Below, one piece after another: positions 51,066 to 59,568 of a DNA stretch of 64,000 nucleotides (the stretch's first letter is position 1; each line of letters opens with the position of its first letter). The stretch lies in assembly GCA_014656175.1 (NCBI GenBank), contig BNBX01000008.1, forward strand, positions 262,492-326,491. The letters are read 5' to 3'. Source of the DNA: Streptomyces werraensis (GTDB lineage Bacteria > Actinomycetota > Actinomycetes > Streptomycetales > Streptomycetaceae). Below the pieces are notes generated by a model, which saw only the letters and a list, made by a program, of their open reading frames with translations, made no database searches and had not been told where the DNA came from. The position numbers and the translations under genes were made by a program.

Positions 51066-51434
51066 ATGTTCCGCCGAACGTTCTGGTTCACCACCGGCGT
51101 CGCCGCCGGCGTGTGGGCCACCACCAAGGTCAACCGCAAGATCAAGCAGCTCACCCCCGAGCACCTCGCCGTCGCCGCGGCGAACAAGGCGATCGAGGCC
51201 GGCGGCCGGCTCAAGGACCGCGCGGTGGACTTCGCCCTCGAGGTCCGCGACAACATGGCGCAGCGCGAGGCAGAACTCGGCGACGCGCTCGGACTCAACG
51301 CTCCTGTCGACCGTGAACTGCCCGCGCCCCGCGGCTACGCCGTGATCGAGAACCGCAACAGCCCCCCGTACGTCGAGGGCCATAAGAAGTCGACGTACCC
51401 GACGTACCCGTACAACCGGAATGAGGACCACTGA
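51066..51434 (+). CDS. DUF6167-like small protein upstream of alaS
   Basis: A 122-aa protein with a short hydrophobic N-terminus (FWFTTGVAAGVWATTKV, about 6-22) that may be a membrane anchor, a helical middle (LTPEHLAVAAANKAIEAGGRLKDRAVDFALEVRDNMAQREAEL) and a Tyr/Pro/Asn-rich tail. It is commonly found between a DUF948 gene and alaS in Streptomyces, as far as I recall. The function is unknown. The stop codon shares one base with the alaS start (TGATG), indicating translational coupling. Confidence 0.82.
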   Translation: MFRRTFWFTTGVAAGVWATTKVNRKIKQLTPEHLAVAAANKAIEAGGRLKDRAVDFALEVRDNMAQREAELGDALGLNAPVDRELPAPRGYAVIENRNSPPYVEGHKKSTYPTYPYNRNEDH

Positions 51435-54106
51435 TGGAGTCGGCCGAGATCCGCCGCCGCTGGCTGAGCTTCTTCGAGGAGCGCGGGCACACCGTCGTCC
51501 CGTCGGCGTCGCTCATCGCGGACGACCCGACTCTGCTCCTCGTCCCGGCCGGCATGGTGCCCTTCAAGCCCTACTTCCTCGGCGAGGTCAAGCCGCCCTT
51601 CGACCGCGCCACCAGCGTGCAGAAGTGCGTGCGCACCCCCGACATCGAAGAGGTCGGCAAGACCACCCGCCACGGCACGTTCTTCCAGATGTGCGGCAAC
51701 TTCTCCTTCGGTGACTACTTCAAGGAGGGCGCCATCAAGCTCGCCTGGGAGCTGCTCACCACGCCCCAGGACAAGGGCGGTTACGGCCTCGAGCCGGAGA
51801 AGCTGTGGATCACCGTCTACCAGGACGACGACGAGGCCGAGCAGATCTGGCACGAGGTCGTGGGCGTGCCCAAGGAACGCATCCAGCGTCTGGGCAAGAA
51901 GGACAACTTCTGGTCCATGGGCGTCCCCGGCCCCTGCGGCCCCTGCTCCGAGATCAACTACGACCGCGGCCCCGAGTTCGGCGCCGAGGGCGGCCCCGCC
52001 GTCAACGACGAGCGGTACGTGGAGATCTGGAACCTCGTCTTCATGCAGTACGAGCGGGGCGAGGGCACCGGCAAGGACGACTTCGAGATCCTCGGCGACC
52101 TGCCCAGCAAGAACATCGACACCGGTCTCGGCCTCGAGCGGCTCGCCATGATTCTGCAGGGCGTGCAGAACATGTACGAGATCGACACCTCCATGGCCGT
52201 CATCGAGAAGGCCACCGAGCTGACCGGCGTCCGCTACGGCGACGCCCAGAGCTCCGACGTCTCCCTGCGCGTGGTGACCGACCACATGCGCACCGCCACC
52301 ATGCTCATCGGCGACGGCGTCACCCCCGGCAACGAGGGCCGCGGCTATGTGCTGCGCCGCATCATGCGCCGCGCCATCCGCAACATGCGCCTCCTCGGCG
52401 CCACCGGCCCGGTCGTCAAGGACCTCATCGACGTCGTCATCGGCATGATGGGCCAGCAGTACCCCGAGCTGATCACCGACCGCGAGCGCATCGAGAAGGT
52501 CGCCCTCGCCGAGGAGAACGCCTTCCTCAAGACGCTGAAGGCCGGCACCAACATCCTCGACACCGCCGTGTCCGAGACCAAGGCCGCCGGCTCCGGCGTG
52601 CTGCCCGGCGACAAGGCCTTCCTGCTCCACGACACCTGGGGCTTCCCCATCGACCTCACCCTGGAGATGGCCGCCGAGCAGGGCCTCTCGGTGGACGAGG
52701 ACGGCTTCCGCCGTCTGATGAAGGAGCAGCGGGAGCGCGCCAAGGCCGATGCCCAGGCCAAGAAGACGGGCCACGCCGACCTCGGCGCCTACCGCGAGAT
52801 CGCCGACCGGGCCGGCGCCACCGACTTCATCGGCTACACGGACACCGAGGGCGAGTCCGCCGTCGTCGGCATCCTCGTCGACGGCGTCTCCTCGCCCGCC
52901 GCCACCGAGGGCGACGAGGTCGAGATCGTCCTGGACCGCACCCCCTTCTACGCCGAGGGCGGCGGCCAGATCGGCGACACCGGCCGCATCCGCACCGACT
53001 CCGGCGCCGTGATCGAGGTCCGCGACTGCCAGAAGCCCGTCCCGGGCGTCTACGTCCACAAGGGTGTCGTCCAGGTCGGCGAGGTCACCGTGGGCTCCCG
53101 CGCCCACGCCGCCATCGACGACCGCCGGCGCAAGGCCATCGCCCGTGCCCACTCGGCCACCCACCTCACCCACCAGGCCCTGCGCGACGCCCTCGGCCCG
53201 ACGGCCGCCCAGGCCGGCTCCGAGAACCAGCCCGGCCGGTTCCGCTTCGACTTCGGCTCGCCGTCCGCCGTCCCGCAGACGGTCATGACGGACGTCGAGC
53301 AGAAGATCAACGAGGTGCTCGCCCGCGACCTCGACGTCCGCGCCGACGTCATGGGCATCGACGAGGCCAAGCGGCAGGGCGCCATCGCCGAGTTCGGCGA
53401 GAAGTACGGCGACCGCGTGCGCGTGGTCACCATCGGCGACTTCTCCAAGGAGCTGTGCGGCGGCACCCACGTGCACAACACCGCCCAGCTGGGCCTGGTG
53501 AAGCTGCTCGGCGAGTCCTCCATCGGCTCCGGCGTGCGCCGTATCGAGGCCCTCGTCGGCGTGGACGCCTACAACTTCCTCGCCCGCGAGCACACGGTCG
53601 TCAACCAGCTCACCGAGCTCCTCAAGGGCCGTGCCGAGGAACTGCCCGAGAAGGTCTCCGCCATGCTCGGCCGGCTGAAGGACGCCGAGAAGGAGATCGA
53701 GAAGTTCCGCGCCGAGAAGGTGCTCCAGGCCGCCGCCGGTCTCGCCGAGTCCGCCAAGGACATCAAGGGCGTCGCCGTGGTCACCGGCCAGGTCCCGGAC
53801 GGCACGACCGCCGACGACCTGCGCAAGCTGGTGCTCGACGTGCGCGGCCGCATCCAGGGCGGACGGGCCGCCGTCGTCGCCCTGTTCAGCACGGTGGGCG
53901 GCAAGCCGCTCACCGTCATCGCCACCAACGAGGCCGCCCGTGAGCGCGGGCTCAAGGCCGGCGAGCTGGTGCGCGCCGCCGCCAAGACCCTCGGCGGCGG
54001 CGGTGGCGGCAAGCCGGACGTCGCCCAGGGCGGCGGCCAGAACCCGGCCGCCGTCGGCGAGGCCGTCGAGGCCGTGGAGCGTCTCGTGGCGGACACCGCC
54101 AAGTGA
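51434..54106 (+). CDS. alaS: alanine--tRNA ligase
   Basis: An 890-aa class II synthetase. N-terminal catalytic domain: FLGEVKPPFDRATSVQKC and MCGNFSFGDYFKEGAI; motif 2/3 regions near GPCGPCSEINYDRGPEF and NIDTGLGLERLAM. The editing domain has the zinc-binding pairs HSATHLTH (about 570-577) and CGGTHVHN (about 675-682). C-Ala is rich in Gly near its end (GGGGGGKPDVAQGGGQNP). It charges tRNA-Ala and removes mischarged Ser/Gly. It starts on the previous stop codon and overlaps ruvX by 4 bases. Confidence 0.97.
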   Translation: MESAEIRRRWLSFFEERGHTVVPSASLIADDPTLLLVPAGMVPFKPYFLGEVKPPFDRATSVQKCVRTPDIEEVGKTTRHGTFFQMCGNFSFGDYFKEGAIKLAWELLTTPQDKGGYGLEPEKLWITVYQDDDEAEQIWHEVVGVPKERIQRLGKKDNFWSMGVPGPCGPCSEINYDRGPEFGAEGGPAVNDERYVEIWNLVFMQYERGEGTGKDDFEILGDLPSKNIDTGLGLERLAMILQGVQNMYEIDTSMAVIEKATELTGVRYGDAQSSDVSLRVVTDHMRTATMLIGDGVTPGNEGRGYVLRRIMRRAIRNMRLLGATGPVVKDLIDVVIGMMGQQYPELITDRERIEKVALAEENAFLKTLKAGTNILDTAVSETKAAGSGVLPGDKAFLLHDTWGFPIDLTLEMAAEQGLSVDEDGFRRLMKEQRERAKADAQAKKTGHADLGAYREIADRAGATDFIGYTDTEGESAVVGILVDGVSSPAATEGDEVEIVLDRTPFYAEGGGQIGDTGRIRTDSGAVIEVRDCQKPVPGVYVHKGVVQVGEVTVGSRAHAAIDDRRRKAIARAHSATHLTHQALRDALGPTAAQAGSENQPGRFRFDFGSPSAVPQTVMTDVEQKINEVLARDLDVRADVMGIDEAKRQGAIAEFGEKYGDRVRVVTIGDFSKELCGGTHVHNTAQLGLVKLLGESSIGSGVRRIEALVGVDAYNFLAREHTVVNQLTELLKGRAEELPEKVSAMLGRLKDAEKEIEKFRAEKVLQAAAGLAESAKDIKGVAVVTGQVPDGTTADDLRKLVLDVRGRIQGGRAAVVALFSTVGGKPLTVIATNEAARERGLKAGELVRAAAKTLGGGGGGKPDVAQGGGQNPAAVGEAVEAVERLVADTAK

Positions 54107-54606
54107 ACGGTCCCGCGCACGAGCAGGCGGACGGCCCGGCCATGCGCCGCGGCCGCCGCCTCGCGGTCGACGTCGGGGACGCCCGGATCGGGGTCGCCTC
54201 CTGCGACCCCGACGGGATCCTCGCCACCCCGGTCGAGACCGTCCCCGGCCGGGACGTCCCGGCCGCCCTCCGCAGACTGAGCCGGCTCGTCGAGGAGTAC
54301 GAGCCGATCGAGGTCGTCGTCGGTCTCCCTCGCTCCCTCAAGGGGGGCGAGGGCCCCGCCGCCGTGAAGGTACGCGGGTTCGCCCAGGAGATGGCGCGCG
54401 TGATCGCGCCGGTCCCGGTGAGGCTCGTGGACGAGCGCATGACCACGGTGACGGCCAGTCAGGGACTGCGCGCCTCCGGCGTCAAGTCCAAGAAGGGGCG
54501 CTCCGTCATCGACCAGGCCGCCGCTGTGATCATCCTCCAGCAGGCACTGGAATCCGAACGGGTGTCAGGCAGACCACCCGGCGAGGGCGTCGAAGTGGTC
54601 ATCTGA
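54103..54606 (+). CDS. ruvX: Holliday junction resolvase-like protein RuvX/YqgF
   Basis: A 167-aa RNase H-fold protein. The family start RRGRRLAVDVGDARIGVASCDP (Asp ligand in VDVGD), the GLPRSLKGGEGPAA block, VPVRLVDERMTTVTA (Glu ligand) and KKGRSVIDQAAAVIILQ (Asp ligand) are all present. The family takes part in 16S rRNA 5' end maturation in E. coli and has resolvase-like activity in some species. GTG 54103 overlaps the alaS stop; ATG 54142 is an alternative that starts closer to the conserved domain. It lies in the alaS-ruvX-mltG-aroE order common in Gram-positive bacteria. Confidence 0.93.
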   Translation: MNGPAHEQADGPAMRRGRRLAVDVGDARIGVASCDPDGILATPVETVPGRDVPAALRRLSRLVEEYEPIEVVVGLPRSLKGGEGPAAVKVRGFAQEMARVIAPVPVRLVDERMTTVTASQGLRASGVKSKKGRSVIDQAAAVIILQQALESERVSGRPPGEGVEVVI

Positions 54607-54733
54607 TCGCGATACGGTAACGTTCCGCGCGATGCGGGCGGTGTTCGAACAGCCCCCGCACAGAGAGAGACGGAACGGAAGCCGAGGTCTTCAGGTGGCC
54701 GGGCTGCCGCCGCCTCGCGGCTCTAGGGGATCG

Positions 54734-56479
54734 ATGACTGAGTATGGCCGGGGCCAAGGCTCCGAACCGTGGCATCCGGACGACCCGTTGTACGGGGACG
54801 GCGGATGGGGAGGACAGCAGGCCGCCCAGCAGGCCCAGCAGTCCTACGGCGGCCAGCAGCAGCACTACCCGCAGCAGCCGCAGCAGCAGTACGGCGACTG
54901 GGGCACCGGTGAGCAGCACGGCTACGGCGATCAGTCGTACCCGCAGTACGACCAGTACGGTCAGCAGTACGCGCCCCAGCAGCCGCAGCACCATCAGCCC
55001 CAGCAGCCGCAGCAGCCGCAGCACCAGGCGTCGCAGCAGCCCCAGCAGCCGCAGTACGACCAGAACGGCTGGCCCACCGGCTCGTACCCCCAGGACCCCT
55101 ACGCCGGCGGCCCCCAGGACCCGTACGCGCAGCAGCCCGCGCCCTACGGCAGCGAGCAGTCCGACTACTACGGCACCCCCGAGGCCTACCCGCCGCCCGA
55201 GCCCCCCGGCCGGCGGAGGCCCGAGCCGGAGCGGGAGCCCGAGCCGCAGACCGACTGGGACCCCGGCCCCGACCAGGGCGAGCACGCGTTCTTCGCGGGC
55301 GGCGACGACGAGGACGGCCGCGACGAAGAGCCGGACGACCGGCGCGGACGCGGCGAGCGCCGGGGCGGCGGGGACCGCAGGGGCGGCGGCAAGGAGAGGA
55401 AGCGGCGCAGCGGACTGGCCTGCCTCGTGGTCGTCGCCGTCTTCGGCGGCGGACTGGCCGGGGTGAGCTACTTCGGCTACCAGTTCTACCAGGATCGTTT
55501 CGGCAGCGCCCCGGACTTCGCGGGCTCCGGCAACGGCGAGCAGGTCACCGTCACCATCCCCAAGGGCTCCGGCGGCTACGCCATCGGCCAGGTGCTCAAG
55601 AAGATGGGCGTGGTCAAGAGCGTCGACGCGTTCGTCGCGGCCCAGGCGGCCAACCCGGACGGCAAGAACATCCAGGACGGCGTCTACACGCTCCAGAAGG
55701 AGATGTCGGCCGCGAGCGCGGTCGAACTGATGCTCAGCCCCAAGAGCCGCAACAACCTGATCATCGCCGAGGGCAAGCGCAACGCCGCCGTCTACGAGCT
55801 GATCGACGCGCGCCTCGAGGTCAGGAAGGGCACCACGGCCAAGGTCGCCGAGACCAAGTGGAAGACCCTCGGACTGCCCGACTGGGCAGTGAACCACCCG
55901 GACGTGAAGGACCCGCTCGAAGGGTTCCTCTTCCCCTCCAGCTACGCCGTCGCGAAGGGGCAGACGCCGGAGGAGGTGCTCAAGCAGATGGTGGCTCGTG
56001 CCACCGAGAAGTACGAGTCGCTGGACTTCGAGACCAAGGCGAAGAGCCTCGGTCTCGAGGGGCCGTGGGAACTGGTGACGGTCGCCAGCCTCGTGCAGGC
56101 GGAGGGCAAGACGCACGACGACTTCCGCAAGATGTCGGAGGTCATCTACAACCGGCTGAAGCCGACGAACACCGAGACGAACCAGAAGCTCCAGTTCGAC
56201 TCGTCCTTCAACTACCTCAAGGGTCAGAGCGAGATCGACATCTCCGAGTCGGAGATCAACAGCAACACCGACCCTTACAACACGTACACCAACAAGGGGC
56301 TGCCGCCCGGTCCCATCGGCAACCCCGGCGACGACGCCGTCAAGGCGGCGCTCAACCCCACCTCGGACGGCTGGATCTACTTCGTGGCCACGGACGGCAT
56401 GGACAAGACCGAGTTCGCCAGGAACATCGAGGAGCACCAGAAGCTCGTCGACAAGTTCAACGCGTCGAGGGGGAACTGA
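54734..56479 (+). CDS. mltG: endolytic peptidoglycan transglycosylase MltG
   Basis: A 581-aa membrane protein. The cytoplasmic N-terminus is exceptionally long (about 226 residues), rich in Gln, Tyr, Pro and Gly from about 28 to 146, then acidic and Arg/Gly-rich. One membrane segment (about 227-249) follows. The extracytoplasmic part has a LysM-like subdomain (VTVTIPKGSGGYAIGQVLKKMGVV), FPSSYAVAKGQ, the catalytic glutamate in ASLVQAEGK, and the C-terminal signature NTYTNKGLPPGPIGNPG. It cleaves nascent glycan strands to set their length. The start is ATG 54734. It shares one base with the aroE start codon. Confidence 0.94.
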   Translation: MTEYGRGQGSEPWHPDDPLYGDGGWGGQQAAQQAQQSYGGQQQHYPQQPQQQYGDWGTGEQHGYGDQSYPQYDQYGQQYAPQQPQHHQPQQPQQPQHQASQQPQQPQYDQNGWPTGSYPQDPYAGGPQDPYAQQPAPYGSEQSDYYGTPEAYPPPEPPGRRRPEPEREPEPQTDWDPGPDQGEHAFFAGGDDEDGRDEEPDDRRGRGERRGGGDRRGGGKERKRRSGLACLVVVAVFGGGLAGVSYFGYQFYQDRFGSAPDFAGSGNGEQVTVTIPKGSGGYAIGQVLKKMGVVKSVDAFVAAQAANPDGKNIQDGVYTLQKEMSAASAVELMLSPKSRNNLIIAEGKRNAAVYELIDARLEVRKGTTAKVAETKWKTLGLPDWAVNHPDVKDPLEGFLFPSSYAVAKGQTPEEVLKQMVARATEKYESLDFETKAKSLGLEGPWELVTVASLVQAEGKTHDDFRKMSEVIYNRLKPTNTETNQKLQFDSSFNYLKGQSEIDISESEINSNTDPYNTYTNKGLPPGPIGNPGDDAVKAALNPTSDGWIYFVATDGMDKTEFARNIEEHQKLVDKFNASRGN

Positions 56480-57306
56480 TGCCTGAGGCCCGCCGTGCCG
56501 CCGTGCTCGGCTCCCCGATCGCCCACTCCCTCTCGCCCGTGCTGCACCGCGCCGCCTACGCCGAGCTGGGCCTTGAGGGGTGGACCTACGACCGGTTCGA
56601 GATCGACGAGAAGGCGTTGCCCGGCTTCTTCGAGACGCTCGGCCCCGAGTGGGCCGGGCTGTCGCTGACGATGCCGCTGAAGCGGGCCGTCATCCCGCTG
56701 CTGGACGGGATCAGCGAGACGGCGGCCTCCGTCGACGCGGTCAACACGGTCGTCCTCACCGAGGACGGCCGCCGCACCGGCGACAACACCGACATCTCCG
56801 GAATGGTCGCGGCCCTGCACGAGCACGGCATCGACAAGGTGGACACCGCCGCGATCCTCGGCGCCGGCGCCACCGCCTCCTCCGCGCTCGCCGCGCTGTC
56901 CCGCGTCTGCTCCGGCGAGGTCGCCGTCTACGTGCGCAGCGAGGCCCGGGCCGCCGAGATGCGGCAGTGGGCGGAGCGCCTCGACGTCACCGTGCGGATC
57001 GCCGCCTGGGACGACGCCGAGGAGGCCCTGCGCGCCCCGCTGGTCGTCAGCACCACCCCGGCCGGCGTCACCGACGCCCTCGCCCACGCCGTGCCCGAGC
57101 GCCCGGCGGCCCTGTTCGACGTGCTGTACGACCCGTGGCCCACGGTCCTCGCCGCCCGCTGGTCCGCGTACGGCGGAGCCGTGGTGAGCGGGCTCGACCT
57201 GCTGGTGCACCAGGCGGTGCTCCAGGTGGAGCAGATGACCGGCCGCTCCCCGGCCCCGCTGGAGGCCATGCGCCGGGCGGGCGAGGAGGCCCTGGCCGCC
57301 CGGTAA
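56479..57306 (+). CDS. aroE: shikimate dehydrogenase (NADP+)
   Basis: A 275-aa enzyme that reduces 3-dehydroshikimate to shikimate. The N-terminal substrate domain has GSPIAHSLSPVLHRAAY (about 11-27), the catalytic lysine in MPLKRA (Lys68) and Asp105 in GDNTD. The Rossmann domain has GAGATASSALAAL where most AroE have GAGGAA. ATG 56479 overlaps the mltG stop (TGATG). With aroC, aroK and aroB downstream, four of the seven common-pathway steps are clustered here. Confidence 0.93.
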   Translation: MPEARRAAVLGSPIAHSLSPVLHRAAYAELGLEGWTYDRFEIDEKALPGFFETLGPEWAGLSLTMPLKRAVIPLLDGISETAASVDAVNTVVLTEDGRRTGDNTDISGMVAALHEHGIDKVDTAAILGAGATASSALAALSRVCSGEVAVYVRSEARAAEMRQWAERLDVTVRIAAWDDAEEALRAPLVVSTTPAGVTDALAHAVPERPAALFDVLYDPWPTVLAARWSAYGGAVVSGLDLLVHQAVLQVEQMTGRSPAPLEAMRRAGEEALAAR

Positions 57307-57357
57307 GATCCCTCCTCGTTCCGCAGGGGGCGGAACTCTGGGGGAGGGGACCCTTTC

Positions 57358-57693
57358 ATGTCCGCAGGCGTGCCGCTGGCGTCCTGGAAGACGCAGATGT
57401 TCGAGTCGCTGCTGGACTTTCTGCCCGACTGGGTGCAGATCACCGTACTGGCGCTGGTGGTGCTCGCCTTCCTGGCGGCCTGGGCGCTGAAGCTCAAGCG
57501 CCGTGTCGCCGCCCGCCGCGCCCTGCGGGCGGGCGCGTCCGTCCACGCGCAGGTGAGCGGCGCCGGCTTCCTCGGCCCGTACGCCCCGCAGCATCAGGGC
57601 GGCCCGGCTGCCCGTCCGGGCACCCGCGAGCCCAGTGGCGCCGACTTCCTCGGCGCCTACGCCCCGCGCCGTGAGGACGGCGGGCGGGGCTGA
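57358..57693 (+). CDS. small membrane protein with duplicated SGAxFLGxYAP motif (111 aa)
   Basis: A 111-aa protein. An amphipathic N-terminus (ASWKTQMFESLLDFLPDW) is followed by one membrane segment (about 26-45), a basic stretch (KLKRRVAARRALRAG) and a C-terminal tail. The tail contains two copies of one motif: SGAGFLGPYAP at 67-77 and SGADFLGAYAP at 93-103. The start ATG 57358 has an excellent ribosome site (GGGGGAGGGGACC). No family was recognised. It sits between aroE and aroC. The duplicated peptide looks like a tandem binding element. Confidence 0.8.
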   Translation: MSAGVPLASWKTQMFESLLDFLPDWVQITVLALVVLAFLAAWALKLKRRVAARRALRAGASVHAQVSGAGFLGPYAPQHQGGPAARPGTREPSGADFLGAYAPRREDGGRG

Positions 57694-57874
57694 TCCCCGT
57701 GGCCGGCTGGTGATCCGGGCCGTCCGTCAGGTGGACCGGCGGCCGGACGCCTCGCCCGACGTGGGAGGATCGAAGGACGGCGGACCGGGACCCGCGCACC
57801 CCGTCCCGCCGCGCGCGTACGCGAGCAGGAGCGTGCGCAGGGCAGTACCGGGGCGCGAACACGGAGGAGCACCG

Positions 57875-59059
57875 TTGAGCAGGTTGCGCTGGCTGACCGC
57901 GGGGGAGTCCCACGGTCCCGCACTCGTCGCGACGCTGGAGGGCCTTCCCGCCGGCGTGCCGATCACCACGGACATGGTGGCGGACCACCTGGCGAGGCGG
58001 CGGCTCGGCTACGGCCGCGGTGCCCGGATGAAGTTCGAGCGGGACGAGGTCACGTTCCTGGGCGGCGTCCGGCACGGACTGACCCTGGGCTCCCCGGTCG
58101 CCGTCATGGTGGGCAACACCGAGTGGCCCAAGTGGGAGCAGGTCATGGCGGCCGACCCGGTCGACGAGGAGGTGCTGGCCGGCCTCGCGCGCAACGCCCC
58201 GCTGACCCGCCCGCGCCCGGGCCACGCCGACCTCGCCGGCATGCAGAAGTACGGCTTCGACGAGGCCCGTCCGATCCTGGAGCGCGCCTCCGCCCGTGAG
58301 ACCGCGGCCCGTGTGGCGCTGGGCGCGGTGGCCCGGTCGTACCTCAAGGAGACGGCCGGCATCGAGATCGTCTCCCACGTCGTCGAGCTGTGCTCGGTGA
58401 AGGCACCGCAGGGCGTGTACCCGACGCCGGCCGACGTGGAGCGGCTGGACGCCGACCCGCTGCGCTGCCTGGACGCGGACACGTCGAAGGCGATGGTCGC
58501 CGAGGTCGACCAGGCGCACAAGGACGGCGACACCCTCGGCGGCGTCGTCGAGGTGCTGGCCTACGGCGTCCCCGTGGGCCTCGGCTCGCACGTGCACTGG
58601 GACCGCAAGCTGGACGCCCGGCTGGCCGGGGCCCTCATGGGCATCCAGGCCATCAAGGGCGTCGAGATCGGCGACGGCTTCGAACTGGCCCGCGTGCCCG
58701 GCTCCAAGGCGCACGACGAGATCGTCAGCACGCCCGAGGGCATCAAGCGGGTCTCCGGCCGGGCCGGCGGCACCGAGGGCGGGCTGTCCACCGGCGAGCT
58801 GCTGCGCGTCCGCGCCGCGATGAAGCCCATCGCCACCGTGCCCCGCGCCCTGAAGACCGTGGACGTCACCACCGGTGAGGCCGCGCAGGCCCACCACCAG
58901 CGCTCCGACGTCTCCGCCGTCCCGGCGGCCGGCATCGTCGCCGAGGCCATGGTCGCCCTGGTGCTGGCGGACGCGATGGCGGAGAAGTTCGGCGGCGACA
59001 GCGTCGCCGAGACCCGCCGCAACGTCACCTCGTACCTCGACAACCTGGCGATCCGGTGA
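57875..59059 (+). CDS. aroC: chorismate synthase
   Basis: A 394-aa FMN-dependent enzyme that converts EPSP to chorismate. Signatures: WLTAGESHGPALVATLEGLPAGVPI (about 6-30), RRRLGYGRGARMKFERDEVTFLGGVRHG and the C-terminal HHQRSDVSAVPAAGIVAEAMVALVLADA. Length is typical of actinobacteria. The start is TTG 57875, supported by GGAGGAG at 57863-57869 and by the family N-terminus. Longer in-frame starts would add 80 unrelated residues. It overlaps aroK by 4 bases (GTGA). Confidence 0.97.
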   Translation: MSRLRWLTAGESHGPALVATLEGLPAGVPITTDMVADHLARRRLGYGRGARMKFERDEVTFLGGVRHGLTLGSPVAVMVGNTEWPKWEQVMAADPVDEEVLAGLARNAPLTRPRPGHADLAGMQKYGFDEARPILERASARETAARVALGAVARSYLKETAGIEIVSHVVELCSVKAPQGVYPTPADVERLDADPLRCLDADTSKAMVAEVDQAHKDGDTLGGVVEVLAYGVPVGLGSHVHWDRKLDARLAGALMGIQAIKGVEIGDGFELARVPGSKAHDEIVSTPEGIKRVSGRAGGTEGGLSTGELLRVRAAMKPIATVPRALKTVDVTTGEAAQAHHQRSDVSAVPAAGIVAEAMVALVLADAMAEKFGGDSVAETRRNVTSYLDNLAIR

Positions 59060-59568
59060 GCCCGCGGCTCGTCCTGACCGGCCCGATGGGCGTCGGCAAG
59101 TCCACCGTGGGGCAGCTCCTCGCCGACCGCCTCGGCGTCGGCTACCGGGACACCGACGACGACATCGTCGCCGCCGAGGGCCGCGCCGTCTCCGACATCT
59201 TCGTCGAGGACGGCGAGCCCGCCTTCCGCGCCCTGGAGAAGGAGGCCGTGCGGCAGGCGCTCGCCACCCACGACGGCGTCCTCGCCCTGGGCGGCGGCGC
59301 CGTCCTCGACCCGGACACCCGCGCGCTGCTCGCCGGGGAGCGGGTCGTCTACCTGTCGATGGATGTCGAGGAGGCGGTCCGCCGCACCGGCCTCGGCGCC
59401 GCCCGCCCGCTCCTCGCGGTCAACCCGCGCAAGCAGTGGCGCGAGCTGATGGAGGCCCGCCGCCACCTGTACGAGGAGACCGCGAAGGCCGTCGTGCCGA
59501 CCGACGGCCGCACGCCCGAAGAGGTCGCCGAAGCGGTCCTGGACGCACTGGAGTTGAAGGAACCATGA
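59056..59568 (+). CDS. aroK: shikimate kinase
   Basis: A 170-aa P-loop kinase that makes shikimate 3-phosphate. Walker A is GPMGVGKST at 9-17, the substrate-binding Asp is in RDTDDDIV (about 32-36), LALGGGAVL binds shikimate, and the lid arginine lies in RPLL. The start is GTG 59056, overlapping aroC. The stop overlaps aroB (ATGA), so aroC-aroK-aroB are coupled in series. Confidence 0.96.
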   Translation: MSPRLVLTGPMGVGKSTVGQLLADRLGVGYRDTDDDIVAAEGRAVSDIFVEDGEPAFRALEKEAVRQALATHDGVLALGGGAVLDPDTRALLAGERVVYLSMDVEEAVRRTGLGAARPLLAVNPRKQWRELMEARRHLYEETAKAVVPTDGRTPEEVAEAVLDALELKEP

